Source: Cryptomeria japonica (Eukaryota; Streptophyta; Pinopsida; Cupressales; Cupressaceae). Taken from it: a stretch of DNA of 64,000 nucleotides. Below the pieces are notes generated by a model. The model searched no databases. It saw only the letters and a list, made by a program, of their open reading frames with translations, and was not told where the DNA came from. Shown here one piece after another: positions 1 through 9,463 of the stretch (its first letter is position 1; every line of letters begins with the position of its first letter). Location: positions 265,422,574-265,486,573 of the forward strand of contig NC_081407.1 in assembly GCF_030272615.1 (NCBI RefSeq), read 5' to 3'. The position numbers and the translations under genes are program-made.

Positions 1-1783
1 TCCAGAATGCCAAAATCGCTCCTATCCCTCAGTGAAGGACCGGAGCGAAGTACATTGTAGCTCCCGTCCCTCTCCCAGGGACCAGAGCGATATTCTTCAT
101 AGGGCATGTTCTGGACGAAAATCAAGCAAGTTATAAGTTTTAAGGCAAGAAACAGGGTGAAATGAACTCATTGAAGATAAATTGAAGATTACCAAATGTC
201 AACAAAAGACCTAAATGCCTAAGTTCGCTCCTGTCCCTCAGGAAGGGACCAGAGCGATTTTTGTCTAAGACAAATTTCTTGCTAAGTTACAATCAAACCC
301 AAGGCATGGATGAATGGAATGGAATGTTACGAATCCGTTGAAGATAATTTTAGAGGTTAGCAATGTGATGTGGAGCCTACAAGAGCAAGATCGCTCCTGT
401 CCCTCTCCAAGGGACCAGGGCGATATAATGGTTATATTACCGTTCCTCCAAGTTCAGGACACTCCAAGGCGAAGAACAAGGTGGTGAGGACATTTTAAGA
501 CATCTCCATCAAGCACAAAGCATCAAGGGTCGTCAACATTGAACGAATTACATCAAGACTTGAAGTTCGCTCCTGTCCCTCAGGAAGGGACTAGAGCGAT
601 GTTTATTATATTGGCCGAATCCCTCAAAAATCACGTAAGGTCAAGGCTTTGCAAGGTCGTATGAGGTCCAAGGCATGATTAGAAGGTGATATACAAGGAC
701 TTTAAACGTTAAAAGATCCTCAAATTGAACACAGAAGCTATATCGCTCCTGTCCCTCTCCAAGGGACCAGGGCGATTTGTATGGGATTCTTCATTTTCCT
801 TCAAGTTCATGCCAAGTCAAGGTTTTTCGAGATCACACAAGGAATAAGGTGTCATTTGAAGATGATATGCAAGAGTTTTGAGCGTCAAAGTGTTACCAAT
901 TTGTGCAAGGAACTCATATCGCTCCTGTCCTTTGGACAAGGACCAAGGCGATTTTTATTAAAAGACTCATGTTTCGTCAAAATCATGTCAAGGCAAGTTC
1001 ATGCTAGATCAAGAACGTCCTTTAAGAGGCAATGAACAAAGAACCAAGGTTGAAAGGTGATGCATTTGGACTAGAGCTTCAAGATCGCTCCTGTCCCTCT
1101 CCAACGGACAAGGGCGATGATCCTTCCAACGTCTAAACGCCTTGTAGAATTCAAGTGGAACGAAAGGGGAGCAAAAGAATAGCATTGTTTGTCCATCATA
1201 ACAAAGATTGAAGTTCGAAGTCACAAAGATTAAAGAGAAATTATGAGGATCGCCCCTGTCCCTCTCCAAGGGACCAGGGCGATATTTGCCAAAGCATTCA
1301 TGTTCCTTCGAAGATCATAACAAAACAAGTTACAAAGGGTCTAAAACGCCATTTGGAAGGCAATGAACGAGGAGTTAGAACCAAAAACGAGGAATTTCAA
1401 AATAGAAGATAAGGATCGCTCCTGTCCCTCTCCAAGGGACCAGGGCGATATTCTTCCTAACATCAAATGCGCCTTGTAAAGGTTAGATGAAACAAGCATG
1501 GAATGAAGAAACAAGGTTATTATTTGCCTCATGATGGAAATTTGAGATCAAAGATGCAAGATTAAGGAAAAACAATGGAGATCGCTCCTGTCCCTCTCCA
1601 AGGGACCACGGCAATAATGGTCATGAGATGCATTTATTCACACATGCAAGACACTCAAGTTCGAAGGACCCAACAAAAATACCGATTTGAACGTAAGGAT
1701 AGAGACTTTGGACGTCGAAATTGCAAGAATCATGACAAAATTGATGGATCGCTCCTGTCCCTCTCCAAGGAACCAGGGCGATG
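1..1783 (+). repeat. Regular array of 12 hairpin modules upstream of E1 copy 1
   Basis: Twelve copies of an imperfect inverted repeat of about 35 bp are visible. The left arm is TCGCTCCTGTCCCT, the right arm AGGGACCAGGGCGA or AGGGACCAGAGCGA, and the centre is of CTCCA or CAGGA type. Left arms begin at 16, 58, 225, 391, 567, 743, 919, 1085, 1250, 1416, 1582 and 1749. Apart from the first pair (42 bp) the steps are 165-167 bp (eight times) or 176 bp (three times). The DNA between modules shares only scattered words, so the hairpin is much better kept than the rest of each unit. The array probably continues left of the window. Short ORFs crossing it look accidental. Confidence 0.9.
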
Positions 1784-2020
1784 AGGTACGTATCTTCCAT
1801 TTTCAAAATTTGGCGCTCAAACACATTTTTTTAAATTTATTTTAAATGCTAAAATCGATAGATTGAAAATTTAATTAAAAATGGCATTTAAAATTTGCGC
1901 TTAATATTTATTAATTATTTTGCCTTTATAAAAATCGAAATTTATTTATTTAAATAATAAAGGCATTTAATTAATTATTTATTAATTAAATAAAATTCAA
2001 AAGGAGCGCTTGGTTTGTGA
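1784..2020. other. AT-rich spacer between hairpin array and promoter
   Basis: This stretch is dominated by runs such as TTAATTATTTATTAATTAAA and short AT inverted repeats. No gene is seen. It separates the hairpin array from the conserved promoter boxes of E1 copy 1. Confidence 0.6.
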
Positions 2021-2113
2021 GAGTCGGCCTTGTTATTTACTTAAAAATCGTTTAAATTGCCTTATTAATTACCAAGTCGGCCTATATGGAGGTGAGAGGT
2101 AAGCGCTATAAAA
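2021..2113 (+). promoter_or_regulatory. Promoter of E1 copy 1: two GTCGGCCT boxes and TATA
   Basis: Two boxes, GAGTCGGCCT (2021-2030) and AAGTCGGCCT (2074-2083), lie 53 bp apart. TATAAAA follows at 2107-2113. E1 copy 2 has the same layout on the minus strand (two AAGTCGGCCT boxes 52 bp apart, then TATATAAA), although the flanking sequence has diverged. That conservation is the main evidence for function. Transcription would start near 2140. Confidence 0.6.
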
Positions 2114-2502
2114 GGAGGGTGAAAATCTTCATTTTCACATTATCATTTTTTGCCATTTCACATGCGATTTGGAAGACAAAGGGAGAAGTGCGAAATTGTG
2201 TTCAAGTGCGAATTATATTCAAGGTGGTCCGAAGTATTAACCAAGGCATTAACATCAATCCAAGGCGCTACGAACTTGAAGTTTACATTTGAGCGAACTT
2301 GGAGATCACGTCAAAGACTTGAAAGGTGGTGAAATTGACAAGAGGAACGTTGCTTTGAAGACCACATCAAGGACATATCAAAGGTGGCGATATTGATAAG
2401 AAGGACATTTATTTGAAGATCACATTGAAGACTATTTACACGTCAATTTTGCCTAGGCGAATCCTTTTTATTTTGCATTCTAGAGTTAGCTCTCGATTTG
2501 AG

Positions 2503-2712
2503 GTATGGCGATTTGCTTTTATTGTTTTATTTGTTGATCGTCATATTTTAAATTTTGAATTTTGAATTTTTTGAAATTTTGAATTCCTAGCTCAATCGTT
2601 TTATTTTAGGAAATGATAACTCAAAGACTTATCATGAAGTTTCCTAAAATTTATTCTCTAATCTATGTTATTTATTGCAAAATCTAGCTTCTCATTATGA
2701 AATGTTGTGTAG
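2503..2712 (+). other. Putative 5'-UTR intron of E1 copy 1
   Basis: A donor-like AG|GTATGG at 2503 and an acceptor TTGTGTAG ending at 2712 bracket 210 T-rich bases just before the conserved start codon. E1 copy 2 also has a pyrimidine/AG acceptor within 10 bases of its start codon and a strong GTAAGT donor upstream. The intron is inferred from splice-site appearance only. Confidence 0.4.
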
Positions 2713-2714
2713 GT

Positions 2715-5700
2715 ATGGCAACCCCGAAGGCGGGAGCATCCACCAGTCGTTCAGCTCTCATGAAAGAAGATCAGAAGACCGAAGAAATGGAGACTAAGAT
2801 CGTGTCCAAGTGGAGCAACATTGGAGATACAAATTTAGGCAACTTTAGCACGAAGAAGTTTCGAGAGGTCCCTTACATTGGCAAGCCATCACCTGTCGCC
2901 CGGAGAATAATCGAGAGTGGTATCATTAAGGCGGTCGGCTTTCCTCCAGCTATTCAGTGCCATGAGTTGATGATCGAGTGTGCTCGTCATTATGATCCAC
3001 AGTCCAGAGCGATCGTGTCCAAAGAGGGAAACACTTTGGCGTACCTTTCAGAGGAAGCTATAAGTGAAGCTTTCCATCTTCCAGAGCACAGGGACATGAT
3101 ATACAAGAGCATAGAAGGAGCCAGATCAATGTACGAAGATGATCCAGATGCTTGTCTAAGCATTATCAATAAGAACTGGCTACTTAAGAGCCGTCCCCGT
3201 CTGAGCAAGGTCCCGAACACACCGCACAGGATTGATTTCCAAGAGGAGTACAGAGATTTGATTACCATGCTCAACCGAGTTACAGGAGCCCCTCATGCCT
3301 TCTATTTTGAGAAGTGGATGTTTTACTTCATCCAGGTGATCGTTCAGGGAAAAGGTACGATACATTGGGCTAGGATGATTAGCCATTGCTTGGACGTACA
3401 GTTGAGGAGACTCAAGGCTACTAAGTCCTTCCACATGAGTTCATATGTCATTCATGCCTTGATTAGGAGTGTTGAGTACGCAGGACTACCTCACAGAGGA
3501 GTGATTGGAAGAGGACCCAGCGAGGTCGGAGCTTGTGATTCCTATGCTTACTTGCATCATCCGCCAGGGAGCAACTATAAGTTGGTTAATGATACTTTCA
3601 CGATGAACATCACAAGGACGTTGCAAGGTGGAATTCACAACAGGTTATCTCAGGATGCCCAGGAATTCATAAAGAGGTACGGTGCTTGGTTCATTCAGTT
3701 TCCCAAGTTCACTTATATTAGAGTGCATGGATGTCCTTTACCTCCATACATGTTGCCGAGATATCCGACAGACAGAATTGTGTTACTTGAAGTAACAAGA
3801 CAGTTGGCAGCATATGTGAAGGCATTCAGACACAGACATCAGAATGGAGTTCCAGTACCTATCATTTTGGGTAATTCAGTTGAGGTATGTCCTAATGCTT
3901 TAGCCATGGATGACGCAGAGAAGGAGTTAGCCTTGTATTCTTTTCCATCTTTTGCTTTGAGAGAAAGCTTTGATCCACATGGACATTTAGAGGAGACAGT
4001 CGGCAGAAGGTTTAGGCATGAGTACCAAATAGAAGATTTTATGATGAATCTCTTAGATGATCTTGAAGTGAAACGGAAAATGCATTCTAGATTGCCTTTG
4101 GATTTCATCAGGAAATGCAGGATTTACAGAGTGGCCGACCAAGCTCAGGACAGTGGCAGACATATCCAGTCTTCCTATGATCGAGAAAGCAAAACAATAA
4201 GGTTAGATTGGAATGAGCCCGAGGTCGTGGATTTAGCTACTTTGATGGCACCAGTCTTGTCTTGTACTCGCAGATGGGTCGACATACAACATCAGAAGTT
4301 GAGAGAACAAGGCATAGCTATGACTTTCACTTTGGAAGAGAAACCAGCCGAAGGTGGAGCTAGTGTGAGTGAAGGCAATCCTAATCCTAGAAATTCAGGT
4401 GAAGCGAACCTTCGATGTGCCAGTGAGGGCAATCTCCATCCAAGAGGTTCGAAGAGGAAAGAGAGACCTGGAAAGAGAGAATCTTCCAAGAAGAAACAAG
4501 AGGCTAACAGAGATCGATCATCCGGTAATTCTTCTAGACCTGAGAAGAGAACAATTCAAGTGGAAGAATCCATGGAGTCTATGGTACAGAATGATAGGCA
4601 GGAGGAAGGACAAGCACAACAAGGGTCACCAGATGGATCTCTCCAAGACTATGAGTTAGATGAAGATAAAGAAGACAATGAAATATCATCTCCTCCCAGA
4701 CAAGAAGAAATAGTGCACAAAGAGATTCAAGTTCAAGAGACAAGATCGATTATCCCAGATTGGTTGAAGGAAAGATTAACCAAGGTGATCGTAGTAGAGG
4801 ACGAGGATAGTGCAATTGATTTAGAGAGCCTTGTTGGACATTCCCAGGAAGTGACAGAGAAGAGAAAGGCTACCAAGATGTCCAAGATGATTCGAGATGA
4901 GACTGGATCCAGGAAATTGCAGATAGCTACACCGGCAGTAGACAAATATGAAGGTGAGATCCTAGCAGAGGAATATGATATACAGACATTTGAGCTAGGA
5001 CCATCTACAGCAGAGCAGACTTTAGATGATGCCACCGATTCATTTGAGGCATTGAAAGACAAGCTTAGAGAAGAAATGGAGAAAAACAGAAAGCTTGAGA
5101 GAGAGAGAGGTGCATGGAGGACTTATTTCAGTCACATCAATGAACCTTTGGGACGTCAGGATCCAGCTAGATCACCAGTGCAGGCACTTCCACTTCAATC
5201 AATCAATGAGGCAGAAAGATTCAGGAACATGGTCCAACGTACAAGTAATTGGATGGATAGATCTCATACAGTGGCCATAGAGTTTGTAACAAGGATGATG
5301 AAGATTATTCATCAAGCTATCCAAGTTCTTGAGATAATCCACAATTTGATGATAACAGTAGCTGCATTTGCCCATACCAAAGATGTCATCATTCCTGTCT
5401 TGAAGGTAATTAAACACACATCAAGGAAAGTTTTAGCGCAAGAGAAGATCTTGGATGGAGAATCTCACAGTTTGTTTCAGTGGTCAACCTTACTCCATAT
5501 GAAGAGTGTTTTCTTCGAGGACATCAGTGTTAGATGTGGCCAAGTTGAGGAGGTGATCAATCCGATCCAAGACAGAGTATTTGAGGTACTTCGTACCATT
5601 CTTGGCAGAAGGATCGAGGTCGAGACAGATGTGGATATGCAGGAGTTAGAGGATAGAATCAAGGTCATCTTTTGCAAGGACGCAAATGTTACAAATGAGC

Positions 5701-5936
5701 AATATGATCAAATGTTTGCTACCATGCTCCTGATTGAAAGAACAAAGGAACTTGAATCTACTTGGGACGCAGCTCTTCTAGATGCATTCGATCAGGTCAT
5801 CCACTTGGAAGAGAGTATGAACAATCTTCCCGAGATTCCAATTGCAGAAATCGAAGGAATCGTGACAAGATTCATTGCATATGCCAAAAAAGAACATTGG
5901 AAAGGGAATAAGGTTCTAGATGAAAGGTTGTTATAG
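2715..5936 (+). CDS. E1 large ORF, unknown family, intact, 1073 aa
   Basis: I do not recognise this protein. An upstream in-frame ATG exists at 2697, but I chose 2715 (MATPKAG) because copy 2 begins MAAPKAG at the matching place, right after a splice-acceptor-like AG. Residues 1 to about 560 look globular, with conserved strings AIQCHELMIECA, FTMNITRTLQGG and FIQFPKFTYIRV. About 575-640 is a lysine/arginine-rich stretch (GSKRKERPGKRESSKKK) that could act as a nuclear localisation signal. About 640-665 is acidic. A short coiled coil (KLREEMEKNRKLERE) lies near 780-800, and the rest is mostly helical, ending at LLDERLL-like residues before TAG. I see no zinc knuckle, protease, reverse transcriptase or integrase motif. 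The ORF sits between a TATA promoter and an LTR-like 3' end, so it is probably the sole protein of a non-autonomous retroelement. A captured host gene is possible. Confidence 0.75.
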   Translation: MATPKAGASTSRSALMKEDQKTEEMETKIVSKWSNIGDTNLGNFSTKKFREVPYIGKPSPVARRIIESGIIKAVGFPPAIQCHELMIECARHYDPQSRAIVSKEGNTLAYLSEEAISEAFHLPEHRDMIYKSIEGARSMYEDDPDACLSIINKNWLLKSRPRLSKVPNTPHRIDFQEEYRDLITMLNRVTGAPHAFYFEKWMFYFIQVIVQGKGTIHWARMISHCLDVQLRRLKATKSFHMSSYVIHALIRSVEYAGLPHRGVIGRGPSEVGACDSYAYLHHPPGSNYKLVNDTFTMNITRTLQGGIHNRLSQDAQEFIKRYGAWFIQFPKFTYIRVHGCPLPPYMLPRYPTDRIVLLEVTRQLAAYVKAFRHRHQNGVPVPIILGNSVEVCPNALAMDDAEKELALYSFPSFALRESFDPHGHLEETVGRRFRHEYQIEDFMMNLLDDLEVKRKMHSRLPLDFIRKCRIYRVADQAQDSGRHIQSSYDRESKTIRLDWNEPEVVDLATLMAPVLSCTRRWVDIQHQKLREQGIAMTFTLEEKPAEGGASVSEGNPNPRNSGEANLRCASEGNLHPRGSKRKERPGKRESSKKKQEANRDRSSGNSSRPEKRTIQVEESMESMVQNDRQEEGQAQQGSPDGSLQDYELDEDKEDNEISSPPRQEEIVHKEIQVQETRSIIPDWLKERLTKVIVVEDEDSAIDLESLVGHSQEVTEKRKATKMSKMIRDETGSRKLQIATPAVDKYEGEILAEEYDIQTFELGPSTAEQTLDDATDSFEALKDKLREEMEKNRKLERERGAWRTYFSHINEPLGRQDPARSPVQALPLQSINEAERFRNMVQRTSNWMDRSHTVAIEFVTRMMKIIHQAIQVLEIIHNLMITVAAFAHTKDVIIPVLKVIKHTSRKVLAQEKILDGESHSLFQWSTLLHMKSVFFEDISVRCGQVEEVINPIQDRVFEVLRTILGRRIEVETDVDMQELEDRIKVIFCKDANVTNEQYDQMFATMLLIERTKELESTWDAALLDAFDQVIHLEESMNNLPEIPIAEIEGIVTRFIAYAKKEHWKGNKVLDERLL

Positions 5937-6041
5937 ATGACATGGCATCTTATTTGTCATTGGTTTATGTCTCCTAGGTTTTTGTGCCAAATTTAATATT
6001 TGGCTATGTATTTAATATTGTTCAGTAAAAAGGAGGCCATT

Positions 6042-7001
6042 TGTAACAAACCCTAATTAGGGTTTAGGTGTCATGATCTTGACCGTTGATCTACTTTCGA
6101 TCTAGACCTTTCATTGTAATTGGGGATGCTATTTATACCCCCATTTTTCATTTCATTTGGTAATAGTTAATAGTCAATAGTTGATGTAATAGAGAAGAGA
6201 GATAGCTAAGAGATTAGAAATTAGAAGCAATTCAATTTTGTAGCAAGATTGAGTTTTGAAGAGAGGAATTCAAGCAATTGTTGTACATGATGACTTGGAA
6301 ATCAATAAAATATTGAAGTTATGGTGTTTTGTTGCAACTTTCTTGGTTATCTTCATGGTTGTTTAATCTACTTGAATCATGCTCAATCAAGGTAGTGTGT
6401 TAGTTTGAAGGACATTGTGTGAGACTTGATCTTTGGTAGGATTCGTAATCCAAACCACTAGCTTCTTGCTGATTGTAGGAACGCCTTGCGTGGTCGACTG
6501 GAGAATACTTTGAGTCCCTTAACCTTCAATCATTATTGTATCTTGGATATGTACCTTCGTGGTAGTGTCTTTGATCTTTGATGCATTGAATATCATTTTG
6601 TTACCTTAGAAGATCGCATCAATTTCAATTGAGTTGTTATCTTATGGCAAAATTGAAGTTGGTTGAATCTTGCCAAGTCTTGTCCATACGAAGTCATTCT
6701 TGAGGTTAGGCTAGATTAGACCTCTTTCAAACCCTACTCTTTTGTTATTTTTGAATAGTTTCTTAGTTTAGCAAATCTTGAACTTTCGGAATGCGTAAGA
6801 CCCCTTGAAGGAAACAGCAAATCACATCATACCGCTGGAAGCTTGTCCACACGTAGAGACCCTACTAACAGAACCTTGGAGTCTTCCTAACTGATCCTTT
6901 ATGCGAATCTTCAGCAGTTAGAGACTATTTTCTCAAGAGAGGATAAGATGCCTATTGGTATTTTATTCTGTGTATGATTGTGTACAAAATACACGTCAAC
7001 A
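6042..7001 (+). mobile_element. 3' LTR-like end of E1 copy 1
   Basis: The block begins TGTAACAAACCC after a purine-rich AAAAAGGAGG and ends CGTCAACA. It carries TATTTATA (6130-6137) and AATAAA (6304-6309), the order expected for U3, R and U5 of an LTR. Copy 2 aligns through the whole block, including the last TCAACA. A perfect 18-bp palindrome made of two facing telo-box motifs lies at 6048-6065. No matching 5' LTR is visible in 1-2700, so the LTR call rests on signals and on the conserved end. The exact start is uncertain. Confidence 0.6.
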
Positions 7002-8005
7002 ATGCCTAATTTGTGAAGTCTTCTCTTGAAGGCAGATTTGCTTAGAGAGTGAGGAGTACTTTCAGCTTCTCATATTGGGCGTAAAGAGGATTTACATCAG
7101 ATCGTGGTTGTGCTTCAGATTTTCAGACTTTGAAAGATCACTTTATTGATGCATACTTTGGGCAAACAAGATAGCTATATCCCTTTGGCACCTTGGCGAT
7201 ATTCATTGGTGATTTGTGGAGGCAGATCGAAGACATAAGGGCCTATCATCAACTCAAGTTGCACACCTTGGATTCCACGATTTGGCACATATCTTACTAT
7301 ACATGCATCGATTCTGATTGGTATTGGTTCCAACGTTCATAGGAGACTGAGGCGATAATTTTGGGACCATTAGTAGGGTGGTTGAGTGTCCATTTATTTA
7401 CTCTGGAAGAGTCGAGCTATGACTGGTCCGTGGCCCTTGTAACCCATCGATTTTCATTATTTGATGCCTAAGATTGCTCAAAATCATATTGTGAGAAAGG
7501 CGCTGTCCTTTAGTTGGGAATCCAATCATTTGGAAGGAGTATTCGGGGTACTTGTATGCAGATTTCATTGTGTTCTCAGTCCAACTATGGCAGCAGCAGG
7601 GGCGGTATAAGATCCAGTTCGAACTTGCATATTGGAGGCTTCCTTGGATGGGCATTGCTTGATTCTTCAAAGCATCACATCAGCGGTTTATTCCAGGTTC
7701 TTGGGCATTGCAAATTCCTTGTATCTTTCAGTAGTATGCATAAATTATTGACTGTCATATGTCCTCAGACAAACTGAAAGTGAGAATTTAATGATTAGGT
7801 GATTAGGAGTCTTGTAGAATGAAGGTAATGAGTTATTTAGTTCATCTAATAGAGAGTTAGAAAGCTGTTCCTCATTTTGCCATTATCTCATGATGTTTGC
7901 CAACTGTTTGATTAAATGACTATTGGCTGTAGCTGTTCATTACACCCTATGAAAGTCATAATTATGTATTAGAGGAGTTAGAATTGAAGTTATAAGCATT
8001 GTGTA
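7002..8005 (+). other. No gene seen; possible upstream part of a long LTR
   Basis: No convincing coding sequence; an 87-aa ORF at 7514-7777 shows no recognisable motif. The stretch runs directly into an LTR end and primer site at 8006-8192. It may therefore be the U3/R part of a long 5' LTR whose partner at 9027 kept only its last 174 bp. A TGTCATATGTCCTCAG string at about 7753 resembles an LTR start, but no target duplication confirms it. Confidence 0.35.
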
Positions 8006-8180
8006 TGTTAGTAAGACATTTATGAGATCATTGGCAAACTTCTTGAGTGCTGTTACACAACATTAATTCTGATTGAAAACTCAGACCAGCAGACTGAGAC
8101 CTTGTAGATGATTTGTTTGACGATATTCCTTGTGTCAAAATTCATCATTTCTATACCTATATGAACAGGGGATATTACAG

Positions 8181-8192
8181 TGGTATCAGAGC
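8181..8192 (+). other. Primer-binding site, initiator Met tRNA type
   Basis: TGGTATCAGAGC begins one base after the end of the first 174-bp repeat. It is the usual complement to the 3' end of plant initiator tRNA-Met and fixes this element's orientation as plus. Confidence 0.9.
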
Positions 8193-8231
8193 GGTTTCCT
8201 GCCATTCTATTGGGGAAGTACTGAGGGAAAG

Positions 8232-9032
8232 ATGGATTTCGACAAATCTACTATTGATTTGATAAGGAACTTGCAAGATTTGATGAATGATCCAGAAACA
8301 AAACAAGGATTTCTAAGAAGGTTTGGGAAATCGAAAAAGGAGGAAATTTCTCAACCTACAAGTGATAATGGGAAAACATTTAGACAAGAGCATACTATGA
8401 GCAGGAATGAAATGAGAAGACAAGGTCTATGCTTCATTTGCAAAGGCTTTTGGGAGCCTAAACACCAATGCACGGATAATGAGGTTAAGGAGACTTGTAC
8501 ACATGCTGATTTACATTGCAGCCATGGGACAGAAAGTATGGCACATGATACACTTAGTATTCCCTTGAAGGCAGCTCTTGAACCAGCACTTGGTAACGGA
8601 CGGTTAGCAAAGGATGAAGTCTTGGTTAAGTTTATTGATGACACTATAGATAATATAGAAAATGTTGCGGAAGAAGCTTTGAATGATGGTGACAAACATG
8701 AAGATTGCATGGAGAACATGAACCACATCAGTTCTGGATTTTATGACAGCAGTAAGGTCCCTTTGCATCAGCATGAGATTATAATTTCTACACATGAGAT
8801 TAATGGTCCTATAGAGTTGACAAGTAAAGATACTCAAGAATTGGGCGTTAAAGATGAGTTGGAAAGGATGATTTCAGATTATGAACATTCTGATTTTCTA
8901 TATCAAACTTGGGAAGATATGGAAGCTGACCCTCTTCTTGTGGAGCAGCCACTAGTGAAGGAGACACTTTGCAATGACATGATATCATCACCAATCTGTT
9001 TGAAGACAACAGCATTATGTTCCATATGTTAG
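8232..9032 (+). CDS. Gag-like protein with one zinc knuckle, 266 aa
   Basis: The start MDFDKSTIDL lies 40 bases after the primer site. Near residues 67-80 there is a knuckle CFICKGFWEPKHQC, with two Cys two residues apart, then His and Cys. It resembles the GFKCKKPWDPKHRC knuckle of the gypsy remnant G1 (about 39.3 kb), so the gag is probably of Ty3/gypsy origin. The remainder is acidic and unstructured-looking, and no protease or polymerase follows. The stop codon TAG (9030-9032) lies inside the second LTR, whose TGTTAG supplies a Cys codon and then the stop. Gag would package RNA, but copying would need enzymes from another element. The ORF is intact. Confidence 0.7.
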   Translation: MDFDKSTIDLIRNLQDLMNDPETKQGFLRRFGKSKKEEISQPTSDNGKTFRQEHTMSRNEMRRQGLCFICKGFWEPKHQCTDNEVKETCTHADLHCSHGTESMAHDTLSIPLKAALEPALGNGRLAKDEVLVKFIDDTIDNIENVAEEALNDGDKHEDCMENMNHISSGFYDSSKVPLHQHEIIISTHEINGPIELTSKDTQELGVKDELERMISDYEHSDFLYQTWEDMEADPLLVEQPLVKETLCNDMISSPICLKTTALCSIC

Positions 9033-9463
9033 TAAGACATTTATGAGATCATTGGCAAACTTCTTGAGTGCTGTCACACAACATTAATTCTGATTGAAAA
9101 CTCAGACCAGCAGACTGAGACCTTGTAGATGATTTGTTTGACGATATTCCTTGTGTCAAAATTCATTATTTCTATACCTATATGAACAAGGGATATTACA
9201 TTGCAACCTAGCTAACTTTATTGATAGTATATCCACACATGTTCAATGGAGTTCCTTTGGCCTCAAGTAGTAGGACTACTGATTTTGTACTTCCACCAAG
9301 TTGTAAAGGGGATACCTCTTAAATTTACTAATCAGTAATCTCACTCACATGTATTTTGCCTTTCCACCAGGTTGTCACGGGGCTGTGACTGACCTTACTA
9401 TTTTTCCTGAAAAATAACAAATTAAAAATAAATCTGAGGGTAACACTTTCACAAGTACACGTT

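Larger units (their letters stand above)
8006..9200 (+). mobile_element. Miniature LTR element carrying only gag (TR-GAG-like)
   Basis: Two direct repeats of 174 bp (8006-8179 and 9027-9200) start TGTTAGTAAGACATT and end GGGATATTACA, with about three differences. The first is followed one base later by an initiator-Met-tRNA primer site. A single gag-like ORF fills the space between them. This is the layout described for TR-GAG elements in plants. Against a complete element: the flanking 5-mers (GTGTA and TTGCA) do not match, and no polypurine tract precedes the second repeat. A longer element with an internal deletion is therefore also possible. Confidence 0.7.

Noticed and set aside
1-1783. 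CRISPR-like look: palindromic repeats at regular spacing
   Set aside because: Spacers are about 130 bp and share ancestry with one another, there are no cas genes, and the surroundings are plant retroelements. It is a diverged tandem repeat.
781-2332. Short ORFs of 60-86 aa across the first array and promoter
   Set aside because: They overlap on both strands, have no motif, and are not kept in E1 copy 2.
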